Assembly (NCBI GenBank): GCA_938015295.1
Contig: CALLQB010000027.1
Coordinates: forward strand, 1-47,372
Origin: an uncultured Acidimicrobiales bacterium
GTDB taxonomy: Bacteria > Actinomycetota > Acidimicrobiia > Acidimicrobiales > SHLQ01
Length of the DNA stretch: 47,372 nt
Direction: 5' to 3'
Under the pieces are notes generated by a model. It was not told where the DNA came from, did no database searches, and worked only from the letters and a program-made list of their open reading frames with translations. Shown here piece after piece: positions 33,965 to 43,091 of the stretch; the stretch's first letter is position 1, and every line of letters starts with the position of its first letter. The translations under genes were made by a program, and so were the position numbers.

Positions 33965-35515
33965 GTGACCCCAGACGACAAAACTTGTCGCTCTGTGTCA
34001 CGAGTTTCCCGTTTTGCGGTGGGAGCAGGGGTGGGAGGAGTAGAGGTCGGGGCGGGGTATCCGGTGGTTCGTGCTGAGCTGGTGGGCGTTGCCTTCGCAG
34101 CGAGCTTGCTCGCCGGGCTCGCTATTGCCGCGTTGGGCGACTTCGGGCTCGCCCTCGTTGTCGCAATGGCATTCGTCGCGCTGACCGCGTGGAGACCACT
34201 GGCCGGCATAGTTTGTCTCGCTATCGCGACGCCGTTGCTCGCCGGTTTCGCCCGCGGCGATCTCGTGCCCTTGCTACGTCCACACGAAGTCGTCCTCGGA
34301 GCTGTTCTTCTCGGTGCAGGAGTCACCGCCGTCGTCCGACTCGTTCGAAGCCAATCCTTCCGTCTTTCGCTGCAACCCATAGACCAAGCGTTCCTCGCCC
34401 TGGCCGTCGCCGGGTCGCTCGTACCGGTTCTGCTAGCGCTTGGGCGGTCGACACCAATCGATGGGGGAGGGCTGGGCCAAGTAGTGATCCTTCCGAAATA
34501 TTTCGTGTTGTTCATCCTCACTCGGCTCGTCGTTCGCACCGTCGCAGACGCACGGATCGTGATGCTGTTCACCGCCGTAGTCGGCGTGTTCCTCGCCGTG
34601 CTCGGCATCGTGCAATCCTTTGCCCGCGATCAGGTAGCCGATGCTCTGGTTGGTCTCGGGTATCAGGAGACCGACTACCTGCTGTCTGGTCGCGGCACGG
34701 CGACCATCGGCAATGGCATCATCTATGGAACGCTGATGGCGTTACTGGTGCCCGCGGCGCTGTCGCTGCTCCTGAAGGCTTCGGGCACCGGTGATGGGGC
34801 AGGCCACGAACAGATGTCCTGGGCATCTCTCGGCCGCCGCCGCCACAAACTCGCGCTTGTTGGGATGAGTGCGCTGTTCTTTCTTGGTGCTCTGTCCTCC
34901 GGCCAATTCTCGCCCGCGATCGCAGCCATTGTCGGCGTTGTCGTAGCGACCATCGCCGCTGGAAGGAGTCGATTTCTGTTGGGCCTTCCACTCGTTGTCC
35001 TCGTCGCGGGTGCGTTGCTCTGGCCACGAGTCACCGACCGACTCGAGGAGTTCCGCGAGACCCAGGGTCTCCCGGTGAGTTGGCAGACCCGTCTCGACAA
35101 CCTTCGACGCTTTTACCTCCCCGAGTTTGCCGACTGGAAAGACTGGCTCTTTGGCGTTCGCCTCGACGTCACTGCGGATTATGACCAGGTGGTTGGCGAA
35201 GAGGTTTTCCTCGAAAGCGGCTACCTCTGGTGCCTCTGGGTTGGAGGCATCGTGCTGTTGATCGCAGCCGTTGCGTTTCTCCTGACCGGGATAGTGCGCA
35301 CGGCGTCTAGGGCGCGCCACTCTGACCCATGGATTGCGGCGGCCGCTACTGCGACCCTCAGCGCGTTCATATACATAGCGCTGCTGTTGCCAATCGACCA
35401 GCACCTCACCTTTCGGGCAAGCACCGACTTGTTTGTTCTGCTTCTGGCCATCTCAATGGTCGGCCAACCGCCGCCCGTTAGACTTGTACCGGTGCCTGTC
35501 GACGCAGCGACTTAG
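33965..35515 (+). CDS. O-antigen ligase/polymerase-like membrane protein (Wzy-like)
   Basis: A 516-residue polytopic membrane protein with about 12 hydrophobic segments. A long external loop with DRLEEFRETQGLPVSWQTRLDNLRR lies before the last helices, where the Wzy_C domain of O-antigen ligases has its functional loop. GTG 33965 follows the Wzz-like stop by 4 nt. The first 15 or so residues are cytoplasmic and the next are hydrophobic. With the preceding gene it should act on an undecaprenyl-linked glycan. The stop overlaps that of the convergent acyltransferase gene by 4 nt. Confidence 0.82.
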   Translation: MTPDDKTCRSVSRVSRFAVGAGVGGVEVGAGYPVVRAELVGVAFAASLLAGLAIAALGDFGLALVVAMAFVALTAWRPLAGIVCLAIATPLLAGFARGDLVPLLRPHEVVLGAVLLGAGVTAVVRLVRSQSFRLSLQPIDQAFLALAVAGSLVPVLLALGRSTPIDGGGLGQVVILPKYFVLFILTRLVVRTVADARIVMLFTAVVGVFLAVLGIVQSFARDQVADALVGLGYQETDYLLSGRGTATIGNGIIYGTLMALLVPAALSLLLKASGTGDGAGHEQMSWASLGRRRHKLALVGMSALFFLGALSSGQFSPAIAAIVGVVVATIAAGRSRFLLGLPLVVLVAGALLWPRVTDRLEEFRETQGLPVSWQTRLDNLRRFYLPEFADWKDWLFGVRLDVTADYDQVVGEEVFLESGYLWCLWVGGIVLLIAAVAFLLTGIVRTASRARHSDPWIAAAATATLSAFIYIALLLPIDQHLTFRASTDLFVLLLAISMVGQPPPVRLVPVPVDAAT

Positions 35516-36438
35516 TCGAGGTTTGGCCAGGCTCGTTTCGCCCGCTTTGATGCTTTTTGATCTAGGGCCCAGATTCGTCGCCAGGCGCCTGCCTCAGGAC
35601 CGACAAGAGCTGGCGTTGTGCCCGCGTGCGCCCGCTTGCGAGCACTCCACCAATCGGTAGTGGCCTCGTCGGCAAGCACAGCAACTTCGTGTCCGAGACG
35701 CTCGGCGAACCGGGTCGTACGCTCATCGGCGTCGGGAGTGAGGGGCGCCCCGAAGGTGACGGCGGTATTTGCGGGCGAGGGGAGTGGGCGGCCTTTGCGC
35801 AAAATCCGGCCGGTTCCTTCGATGTGCACCGGCACTACTGGGACGGAGCATCGTCGCGCAAGATAGGTAGCGCCGCCTCGGAAGGGCTGACCCCAGCCAT
35901 CGGGACTACGGCCGCCCTCGGGATAGATCAGAAGGCTCCAACCGTCATCGATCAGCTCGGCGGCCAGGTCGGTCGACCGGCGACTGACCTTGGTTCGTTC
36001 GATCGGGAACGCGGCAATCGACAACGCGGCGAGGCTGCCTTTGACCCGCGAGTTGAAGAAATAGTCGGCGGCACCGCCTACAACAAGATTGCTGCGCCAA
36101 GGTTCGGGGATCGACGAGATCATCAGCGGGGTGTCGATGTGGCTGTGATGGTTTGCGGCAAAGATCATTGGACCGTCGAAGCCCTCAAGCCGATCGAGCC
36201 CATGCACCGTCGGCGAAGCAAGGATCTGGATCACGGGTCGCACCAGCGCGTCGGTAATGACCGAGCGAGCAGCACGAGCGGGTCCGCTTCGTGCCCAGTC
36301 GGTATCGAAATCGACACCCGTCTTGCGCACGGGCGGCAAAGGCTCGACCGTTAGTGGGGTCGAGGGAGCCCGAAGCGGAAACGGTAGTTTCGCCAAAGGT
36401 TTCTTGATCTGCGGCAGACGAATCTCGGGTAGGTCCAC
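35512..36438 (-). CDS. Lysophospholipid acyltransferase family protein (PlsC-like)
   Basis: A 308-residue acyltransferase with NHHSHID (96-102, the NHx4D catalytic motif) and YPEGGRS (172-178, acceptor-binding). An N-terminal extension of about 60 Pro-rich residues precedes the domain, longer than in PlsC. A GTG start is used; the preceding LarA-like gene ends 34 nt upstream, so this is the third gene of the reductase operon. It would transfer an acyl chain from acyl-CoA or acyl-ACP to a glycerol-phosphate or alcohol acceptor; the acceptor cannot be read from the sequence. Confidence 0.88.
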   Translation of the reverse strand: MDLPEIRLPQIKKPLAKLPFPLRAPSTPLTVEPLPPVRKTGVDFDTDWARSGPARAARSVITDALVRPVIQILASPTVHGLDRLEGFDGPMIFAANHHSHIDTPLMISSIPEPWRSNLVVGGAADYFFNSRVKGSLAALSIAAFPIERTKVSRRSTDLAAELIDDGWSLLIYPEGGRSPDGWGQPFRGGATYLARRCSVPVVPVHIEGTGRILRKGRPLPSPANTAVTFGAPLTPDADERTTRFAERLGHEVAVLADEATTDWWSARKRAHAGTTPALVGPEAGAWRRIWALDQKASKRAKRAWPNLD

Positions 36439-36472
36439 TACTGCTCCCCGGAGGTTGGCGACGGCGCTGCCA

Positions 36473-38089
36473 TCAGGTGACGTCAGCCATCAGAATTGGT
36501 GGATTGTGGTAGTGGGTGATCGATGCCTGAGGGCCGACCACGTCACTGGCCATTTCGAGAGCGTCCTGCAGGGTCGACGCTGGCCGGAATCCGAGACGGC
36601 GGACCGATCGCGGATCGCCGCCAACGATGATGACCTGGCCGAGGTGCTGCAGCGCGTGCGAACCCCAGTACCACATGTAGAACGGATGCACCCCGTGATA
36701 GGCGTGTGAGGTGCGGTACAAATGCCGGTACCACTCGTCCTCTGCGTACTGCTTTTCGTACTTCTCGCTCATCTCGACCGGATCTTTGGTCTCGGACAAC
36801 ACCTGTTCGAAGAAGTCGATGTAGCTCGGGTGATGCACCGGGTGAAATTCCCACGGTGTTGGATGACTCATGATGAGCACGCCACCTTCACGAACCAGCG
36901 GCTTACCGCGATACATGTTGAAGAAGTAGCCAAGACCCAGGCACATCACCAAGATCGGGTTCATGATCGAGTTGACGTTGTACGGGCAGATATAGGGCAG
37001 CCCCATCGTCAAAATGTCGGTCTGGCCCTCGACCGGCACCAGATGTTGTTTGAGAGTGTTCTCGGTGGTGACGTCGTGGACTGCGTCGACCTCGCCAGCT
37101 TGTACCGACGTGAGTTCATACGGCGCTTTCCAACTCTGGAAGACATTGCGTCTCGCCCGGCTGGTCATTGCCCTAAGGCCGGCATTCATGGCCATGAACG
37201 ACGCTCGGTCGCGGCCCGTCCACTCCCACTCGCGTTTCTGGAGCACCGACATGGGTCCGTCGTTGCCGAACGCATTGGTGTTGATCGTGGTCTCGACCTG
37301 GAAGATCTTTATGCCCGAATCCTTAAGCACCTTGCCCTGGCGCCAGTTGGAGTGATGCAGCTCGCTGTTGTGACGGTCCATGAACGACTTGGACTTGCGC
37401 ATCGTTTCAGGATTGTGGTGATGCTTGAGCGCCTGATAGCCGCTGAGGCCCGTAGCGGTGCTCTTCCAGCCACCGTCCATCGACACGAGATTGATGTTGA
37501 CGTAGACGATGAGGTCGCTCTCGGCTGCCCGCTTGTTCATCTGCACGTCTTCGCCGTGTGGGGTCTGCCCGAGAATGACCATGCCGTCGGGATCTTCGGC
37601 GTCGTGGTTGTAGAGGTAGCCCTGGGGTGCAAACGCGTCGTACACACGATCGCCAACGGCATGTCGCAGCTCGGCCTCGGTCATGCGCCTATGGAGCGCG
37701 AGAGCGGCGATGAGATGCACATCGTCGACACCCGCTTCTGCGGCGAGGTCGAGGACTGCCTCGATGATGCGCTGGCGAATGTCGGGCCGCGCCATTGGCG
37801 GCAACGGCAGCGAGATGTCGTCGAACGCGATCGTGAGCTTCATGCCGGGGGTAAGCAACGCATGCAATGGATCGCTGTCGCCCAACGGATTGGCCAGCGC
37901 GTTGCGAATGGCTCCGTCCGGATCGGCGATACCGGGCAGCGCTTCGGCAGGGTAGATAACGCGGGAGCGGCCGGGAGGCAGCTTCTCGAGACGGAAGCCT
38001 TCGCCATGGTGGAACAGAATCGGCGGCGTTGACCGGTCGACATCGAGTACCAGACCCGGGCGAGGGGCGCGCTTTGGCTCTTTTGCCAT
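36473..38089 (-). CDS. LarA-like (DUF2088) protein, long variant
   Basis: A 538-residue protein of the LarA superfamily, whose founder is the nickel-pincer lactate racemase. The N-terminal LarA-type core is visible: IAFDDISLPLPPMARPDIRQ, then ALALHRRMTEAEL (H133), and GGWKSTATGLSGYQALKHHHN with K209 in the position of the pincer-binding lysine and histidines 223-225 nearby. It is over 100 residues longer than lactate racemase; the C-terminal part is rich in His, Tyr and Trp (HPVHHPSYIDFF; YHGVHPFYMWYWGSH) and is not recognisable to me. Its ATG overlaps the reductase stop by 1 nt. No larB, larC or larE is in the window. The reaction is unknown; racemisation or a hydride-transfer step on a hydroxy acid is possible. 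Confidence 0.8.
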   Translation of the reverse strand: MAKEPKRAPRPGLVLDVDRSTPPILFHHGEGFRLEKLPPGRSRVIYPAEALPGIADPDGAIRNALANPLGDSDPLHALLTPGMKLTIAFDDISLPLPPMARPDIRQRIIEAVLDLAAEAGVDDVHLIAALALHRRMTEAELRHAVGDRVYDAFAPQGYLYNHDAEDPDGMVILGQTPHGEDVQMNKRAAESDLIVYVNINLVSMDGGWKSTATGLSGYQALKHHHNPETMRKSKSFMDRHNSELHHSNWRQGKVLKDSGIKIFQVETTINTNAFGNDGPMSVLQKREWEWTGRDRASFMAMNAGLRAMTSRARRNVFQSWKAPYELTSVQAGEVDAVHDVTTENTLKQHLVPVEGQTDILTMGLPYICPYNVNSIMNPILVMCLGLGYFFNMYRGKPLVREGGVLIMSHPTPWEFHPVHHPSYIDFFEQVLSETKDPVEMSEKYEKQYAEDEWYRHLYRTSHAYHGVHPFYMWYWGSHALQHLGQVIIVGGDPRSVRRLGFRPASTLQDALEMASDVVGPQASITHYHNPPILMADVT

Positions 38090-40437
38090 CAGGCAGATCT
38101 CCTGGGTGCGAGTGGAATGATTTTGCGGGGCCCGCCGGGTGACTTGCCGAAGAGTTCGACGAGCCAACCTCGTTTGCGGGCTACCGACGCGAGCTTTGTT
38201 TCGGGATTGACGGCGACCGGAAAGCCTACGGCTTCAAGCATCGGCAGGTCGCTGGCCGAGTCGGCATAGGCGACCGATTCGCGCAGGTCGAGGTCGTGTG
38301 CGGCCGCATAGTCGGCCATGGCCTGGTAGCGGGCCTCGCCGGTGGGCGGCACGTGGGTCATCTGGCCGTTGTACACCAGACGGTCGGCGTTTGAGCCTTT
38401 ACCTGGGCTAATTTGGCCAAGGCGGGCGGCAATGATGTCGTCAAAGAGCGGTTCGAGCGGTTTGACGACCAAATCGAGCGCGCCGGTGATGAGGAGCGTG
38501 CGGTGGCCGGCGGCGCGGTGAGCTCGCACCCGGCGGATAGCTGCTGGAAACGACTTGGTAAGGATCAGATCGCTGAACATCTCTTCGCTGGCTGCCTCGA
38601 GTTGATCGACACCTGCGTGTTCGAACCGGCGATAGAAGTAGCGCAGGAAGTCGCTTCGGTCCTGGCGATCGAGCGAAAGCAGCGCCGGTCCCTCGAGGAG
38701 GGTTCGAGCGACAAACTTGGCCCGGTCGCGGTCGGGGAGCTGACGACTGGCGAGCCAGGCATAGCTGGCGACCACGTTACTCGCTATAAGCGTGTTTTCG
38801 AGATCGAACACCGCGAGCTGGCGAGTGGGGTCGAGGACTTGGCCGCGTAGCCGGTCTTGTCGAGTAGGCCCGGTCTTTGCGCCAGGGGTCGTCTTTACCC
38901 GACCGGCCTTTACAACCGACGGAAAGTGCACGCCCGGTACGTAGTCGTCCCAAACAATCGTGCGGGGATCAAAGGTGAACGCTTGCTGGTCGGCAGCGTC
39001 AAGCGAATCCCACAGCGTGAGTAGACGGTCGAGGCCGTAGATGGCTTCACATTCGGCATACGCGCCATACAACTCGACGTATCCCTGTGCCCGTTCGACC
39101 TGTTCGCGCTGTTCGCCGAGGTTGGCGGTGTACATGGCAGGCTTTCCACGCAATGGCAGCTTCGAAAGAGTTTTGTCGGCCCGGTCAAGTGACTTTGCTG
39201 CCCGCTCGAGTTGCTTTTGAACCCGCCCGCGGCCCGGGAAGGAAAATTCGGGCACCGCGATCGGTTGACCAAGGTCGTCATACAGCGGGTTCGCCGTGAA
39301 CCAGGCCTGCGCTAGGTCGACGAGCTTGCCGTATCGCAGCGGGTTGAGTGACCCGGAAGCAACTTGGGTGATATCGGGCTTACCTGACTCGGTCTCGATC
39401 GGCCCTCGGGCTGCTACCGCACAGATAGCCGCGACGACGAAGTCGACAGGAATAACGTCGACTACACCTTCTGGGACGCCAGGAAATTCTTTGAGCAGGC
39501 CTCTGGCGTAGCTGATGATGATCGGCTCGGCCATGCGAAAACCGCGAATCCAACCGACCGCAGGTTCGGCGACCGCCGATTCGATAATGGCCGGTCGAAC
39601 GGTGCTGACGGGAAGATCGCCCCGTGTCTCGGCCAAGGCGATCTCGCCGAGCGCCTTTGTGTAGGCGTAGGAGTCAGGGAATCCGAGCGACGAGGCTCGC
39701 GCCCGCCCAGCTTCGGCCAATTGATCGGTGACCCAACGGGAACGAAGCTGTTCGGTTTTGGCCGCGATTGCTGGTCGGCCGGCGGCGCCAAGTTCGCCTG
39801 TCGCCTGGTCGCTGAACTCGGCGAGACGTTTGACGCTTCGGCTTTCGGATTCGAATTCCGCTCGGGCTCGGCGTGCTTGGTCTACCTCGACGCGCCAGTT
39901 GACGTCGACGAAGAAGGGGCTGTCGTCGACCGGTTCTTCGGGTGCTGCCCCGCGACGGCTGCCCGCTACATAGCACGTCGACACAGCCACGAGGTGGGGC
40001 TTGACGCCGAGTTGGTTGAGCGTTTCGGCGACTCGGACAGGCCCAAGCAGGTTGACTTCTACCGCAAGATCGATGGGCGAGTCGAACGAAACCGCTGCCG
40101 CCGAGTGGATCACGATGTCGCAACTCGCGAGGGCGTTGCGGCCCGCGTCGTCGAGTCCGAGACCGTCAGTGCCGACATCACCAGCGTAGGCGTGCACTCG
40201 TTGCTCACAGATGGCGTCGAATTCGGTGCCCCATTGCTCGCGGAGTTTGTTGAAGGCGTCGTTTTTGAGAATTTCGCGCTTTACGCGTTGTTGCGCGCCA
40301 CGGCGGCCGGGACGGACAAGCAGCACGAGTTCGGTGTCGGGCACGCTGCGCAGCAAGCGCTCGACGATGGCGGTGCCGAGGAAGCCGGTCGACCCGGTTA
40401 CGGCGATGCGTTTACCCGCTAGCTGATCTGCGATCAC
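38089..40437 (-). CDS. Fatty acyl-CoA reductase-like SDR fused to a HAD-IB hydrolase
   Basis: A 782-residue fusion. The N-terminal half is an extended SDR of the fatty acyl reductase (male sterility/NAD-binding) type: TGSTGFLG (14-21), VHSAAAVSFDSP, STCYVAGS and Y-x-x-x-K (Y257-K261). The middle part, 360-510, is the family C-terminal (sterile) region. From about 540 a SerB-like HAD domain follows, with DLENT (D546, E548), a Glu in place of the second Asp, and the late ADSASDLPML. Related fusions occur in mycobacteria. It would reduce an activated acyl chain to an aldehyde or alcohol and may remove a phosphate. It is the first gene of a minus-strand operon, 44 nt from a divergent TetR gene. 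Confidence 0.88.
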   Translation of the reverse strand: MIADQLAGKRIAVTGSTGFLGTAIVERLLRSVPDTELVLLVRPGRRGAQQRVKREILKNDAFNKLREQWGTEFDAICEQRVHAYAGDVGTDGLGLDDAGRNALASCDIVIHSAAAVSFDSPIDLAVEVNLLGPVRVAETLNQLGVKPHLVAVSTCYVAGSRRGAAPEEPVDDSPFFVDVNWRVEVDQARRARAEFESESRSVKRLAEFSDQATGELGAAGRPAIAAKTEQLRSRWVTDQLAEAGRARASSLGFPDSYAYTKALGEIALAETRGDLPVSTVRPAIIESAVAEPAVGWIRGFRMAEPIIISYARGLLKEFPGVPEGVVDVIPVDFVVAAICAVAARGPIETESGKPDITQVASGSLNPLRYGKLVDLAQAWFTANPLYDDLGQPIAVPEFSFPGRGRVQKQLERAAKSLDRADKTLSKLPLRGKPAMYTANLGEQREQVERAQGYVELYGAYAECEAIYGLDRLLTLWDSLDAADQQAFTFDPRTIVWDDYVPGVHFPSVVKAGRVKTTPGAKTGPTRQDRLRGQVLDPTRQLAVFDLENTLIASNVVASYAWLASRQLPDRDRAKFVARTLLEGPALLSLDRQDRSDFLRYFYRRFEHAGVDQLEAASEEMFSDLILTKSFPAAIRRVRAHRAAGHRTLLITGALDLVVKPLEPLFDDIIAARLGQISPGKGSNADRLVYNGQMTHVPPTGEARYQAMADYAAAHDLDLRESVAYADSASDLPMLEAVGFPVAVNPETKLASVARKRGWLVELFGKSPGGPRKIIPLAPRRSA

Positions 40438-40445
40438 CCCCCATT

Positions 40446-40479
40446 TCTACCAAACCGTGAGACTTCTCTACCATTTGGT
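40446..40479. promoter_or_regulatory. Candidate TetR operator between the divergent genes
   Basis: In the 44-nt gap, TCTACCA occurs at 40446-40452 and again at 40467-40473, 21 nt apart. ACCAAA (40449-40454) and TTTGGT (40474-40479) form an inverted pair. The gap is so small that binding here would affect both promoters. Confidence 0.45.
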
Positions 40480-40481
40480 CA

Positions 40482-41108
40482 GTGGGTGAAATTTCGACAG
40501 GTCCGACGACCAAGGAGCGCATCCTCGAAGATGCGCTTACAACCTTTGGCACGCGTGGCTACGACGCGACTTCTCTCGACGCTCTAGCGGGGCAACTCGG
40601 TATAAGAAAACAGACGATTCTTTACCACTTCTCAACCAAAGAAGACCTGCTCACAGCGGTTGTCGACCGGGCAGCGCTCGATCTCCTTGCCACGATCGAA
40701 CAAGCGCTCGATAGCGCCGGACCCGAAAGCTGGGAACGGGTCGAAGCGTTAGTGCGACGGATCTTTCGCCTGGCGCTTGTGCGTCCCGAATTGCTGGGAT
40801 TGATGCGTGAAGTGAGTCGTCCGGGGTCCTCTATGGCTGAACGGTTGGCCGCACAGATGGAGCCGCTCATCCGGCGCGGGCGAATATTTCTTCAGCGAGA
40901 AATGGCGGCTGGACGGTTTCAAAAGGCCGACGCAAATTACGTCATGTTGTCGGCCTACTCGGCGGTCGTGGGGGTCGCCACCGAAGTCGAGGTATCGCGT
41001 GCACTTGGCATCGAACCCACCCTTCGTTCGATGGTCGAGCGCCGAAAGCAGATTCTCCACTTCCTCAACTCGGCCCTTCTTGAAAACACGACGACGTCAG
41101 ACTCCTAA
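40482..41108 (+). CDS. TetR family transcriptional regulator
   Basis: A 208-residue TetR protein. The helix-turn-helix is TKERILEDALTTFGTRGYDAT, then LDALAGQLGIRKQTILYHFSTKEDLL; the C-terminal ligand domain is alpha-helical and of normal length. GTG 40482 has no Shine-Dalgarno and the gap to the divergent reductase gene is only 44 nt, so the mRNA may be leaderless. By position it should control the reductase/LarA-like/acyltransferase operon, probably by repressing it in the absence of an acyl-CoA-type ligand, as other TetR regulators of lipid genes do. Confidence 0.93.
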   Translation: MGEISTGPTTKERILEDALTTFGTRGYDATSLDALAGQLGIRKQTILYHFSTKEDLLTAVVDRAALDLLATIEQALDSAGPESWERVEALVRRIFRLALVRPELLGLMREVSRPGSSMAERLAAQMEPLIRRGRIFLQREMAAGRFQKADANYVMLSAYSAVVGVATEVEVSRALGIEPTLRSMVERRKQILHFLNSALLENTTTSDS

Positions 41109-41155
41109 AGCGCTGAACCCTCTAGCGAGCGCATTTAGCCTCTTTCGAGGTGGTG

Positions 41156-41935
41156 ATGTGCCGATGGAGAGCAATGGTGCGGTTCTGTGTGTTGTCTCTT
41201 GCCTTCATATCGCTGTGTTGTTGTTCGTTAGGTGAAGCGGCGGCCGATATTTCGGTTGATGAAGCCATCGACGAATTCGGCTGTTCCTCGGTATTGCTCG
41301 ATCAAGGAGCGAACCTCGGCGACGGCACTCCGGTTGTTATCACCGCGGAGGACGCCGAAGTTTACGGTCGCGTCAAAGTTCGCGTCTTCGATCAAGTACC
41401 CGACGGTTCACTCGACAACGCCCTCGCCGAACATGCAGAGCAGTGCGGGTGGCTGGAAGACCAAGGAGTGGGCGAAGGCAACGTCGTTCTCCAACCCGAT
41501 GTTTTGCTTATGGGCGTATCGGTCAGCGACAAGGCGACGCGCCTTCTCTATGGCGAGCAGTGGGCCCCAGCGCTAGACGACTCGGTGTCGATTATTGTTG
41601 ACCGGTTCATGAATTCGCAGTTCGCCAAAGGCGACTACGTCGGCGGCCTCGTAGCCGGCCTCGAGCAGGTGGCGAGTCGCCGCGGCGATCTCGCGCCAAG
41701 CGGGTCAGCGCCACCGCTGGGTGGCATCGCTGCGGATCCCGCCGATTCCGAAGCTGCCGTCGAGCTTGTCGAGTCGGCGCCCGAGGCCCTCGAAACCTCG
41801 GGGGCGGTTAGCGAGGCGCCAACCAACGACCTTGCCCAAGATTCGAACCTAGGCGTGTATGCGCTGATCGTTGTCGTCTTGGTTGCCGTCGCTGCGTTGC
41901 CGGTGATGATCCTTCGGCGTAGCTCGTCGCGCTAG
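41156..41935 (+). CDS. Secreted, C-terminally anchored TPM-domain-like protein
   Basis: A 259-residue predicted exported protein. A basic n-region is followed by a hydrophobic signal (VLSLAFISLCCCSLGEAAA), a middle domain, and a C-terminal membrane helix (YALIVVVLVAVAALPVMIL) with RRSSSR after it. The middle part has LLMGVSVSDKATRLLYGEQW and FMNSQFAKGDYVGGLVAGLEQV, which resembles the TPM (YgcG/TLP18.3) fold. A Cys-rich CCCS in the signal could make it a lipoprotein. ATG 41156 has GAGG 5 nt before; ATG 41174 with GGAG is an alternative. The stop overlaps the ddl stop by 4 nt (CTAG). Confidence 0.72.
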   Translation: MCRWRAMVRFCVLSLAFISLCCCSLGEAAADISVDEAIDEFGCSSVLLDQGANLGDGTPVVITAEDAEVYGRVKVRVFDQVPDGSLDNALAEHAEQCGWLEDQGVGEGNVVLQPDVLLMGVSVSDKATRLLYGEQWAPALDDSVSIIVDRFMNSQFAKGDYVGGLVAGLEQVASRRGDLAPSGSAPPLGGIAADPADSEAAVELVESAPEALETSGAVSEAPTNDLAQDSNLGVYALIVVVLVAVAALPVMILRRSSSR

Positions 41936-43017
41936 TAGTCGGTGCGGCGCCGCCGACGTGCATGCCGCTCGACAGCCAGTTCAACCAACCTGTCGATGAG
42001 GTCGGGATACGCAAGACCAGATGCTTCCCACAGCTTTGGATACATCGAGATCGGGGTAAACCCGGGAATGGTGTTGAGTTCGTTCAGCAGCCAGCCGCGC
42101 CCGCCCTGCAAAGGGTCCTCGTAGAAGAAGTCGGCACGAGCCATTCCTTCGCAGCGGAACGCCTGAAACGACCGGCGGGCGAGTGCTTGTACTTCGGCGA
42201 CCGCAACGGGCGGCAGGTCGGCAGGGATCTGCAGCCCTGCCGTGCCGTCGTGGTACTTGTCGGAGTAGCTGTAAAACTCATCGCCAGGCAAGATCTCGCC
42301 CGGCACCGACACCTCAAGGTCGCGGTTGCCGAGCACCGCAAGTTCGATTTCTCGGCCCGTGATGGTTTCTTCGGCGACTAACCATTCGTCGTAGGTGCTG
42401 GCCAGTTCAAGCGCAGTGATCACCTCGTCGATGGTGTGTGCCTTCGACACGCCGATTGAGGAGCCCATATTCGCTGGCTTCACGAAGAGCGGAAGGCCCA
42501 GCTCTGACGCGAGTTGACTCGCGGTAGAGCTTTCGATTTCCGAAATGTGTAGACCACGCCACGTGGCTTGGGCTATGCCGTGATACGCAGCAGATTCCTT
42601 CGCCTTGATCTTGTCCATCGTTAGTGCGCTGCCGAGAACACCGCAGCCGACGTAGGGAACGTCGGCGAGTTCGAGCATGCCTTGCATGGTGCCGTCCTCG
42701 CCGAGCGGTCCATGCAGTAGCGGGAACACGACGACTTGTTCGCCTTCATTCGCCGATCGGCGCACCGCAGGAAGAAGGTCGAAATCAGAACCGACTGGTT
42801 TGAGTGAATCAGGAAGAGCGTCGGCTCCGGTGTGTAGCGCGGCGATCGCGTCATCGGCACGCACCCACGCCCCGTCGCGCGTAATGCCGACAGGTTCGGC
42901 AATGTATTTGGCTGTATCGACAGCGGCCAGCACATGCCGAGCAGTCGAACAAGAAACGTCGTGCTCAGCCGAACGGCCACCAAAGACGACGATTAAACGG
43001 GTTTTGCCGCTACTCAT
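41932..43017 (-). CDS. ddl: D-alanine--D-alanine ligase
   Basis: A 361-residue Ddl, which joins two D-alanines for the peptidoglycan stem. Visible are VFGGRSAEHDVS at the N-terminus, PLLHGPLGEDGTMQG, VKPANMGSSIGVSK (ATP-grasp loop) and ARADFF with NELNTIPGFTPISMYP (metal and D-Ala site). The ATG at 43017 starts the conserved KTRLIVVFGG; an upstream in-frame start adds 14 residues without family content. It is divergent from murF, which uses its product, across 74 nt. Confidence 0.96.
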   Translation of the reverse strand: MSSGKTRLIVVFGGRSAEHDVSCSTARHVLAAVDTAKYIAEPVGITRDGAWVRADDAIAALHTGADALPDSLKPVGSDFDLLPAVRRSANEGEQVVVFPLLHGPLGEDGTMQGMLELADVPYVGCGVLGSALTMDKIKAKESAAYHGIAQATWRGLHISEIESSTASQLASELGLPLFVKPANMGSSIGVSKAHTIDEVITALELASTYDEWLVAEETITGREIELAVLGNRDLEVSVPGEILPGDEFYSYSDKYHDGTAGLQIPADLPPVAVAEVQALARRSFQAFRCEGMARADFFYEDPLQGGRGWLLNELNTIPGFTPISMYPKLWEASGLAYPDLIDRLVELAVERHARRRRRTDY

Positions 43018-43091
43018 AGCGACCGACACTACAAGCAACGATGACGCAGCGGTACGCAAAAACAGCGCGAGATGCTGGCAAACTCTCGGGC

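Noticed and set aside
36722..38032. A 436-codon open frame opposite the LarA-like gene
   Set aside because: Composition is that of an antisense shadow (His/Val/Arg/Asp-rich, no motifs), and the minus-strand gene fits the operon.
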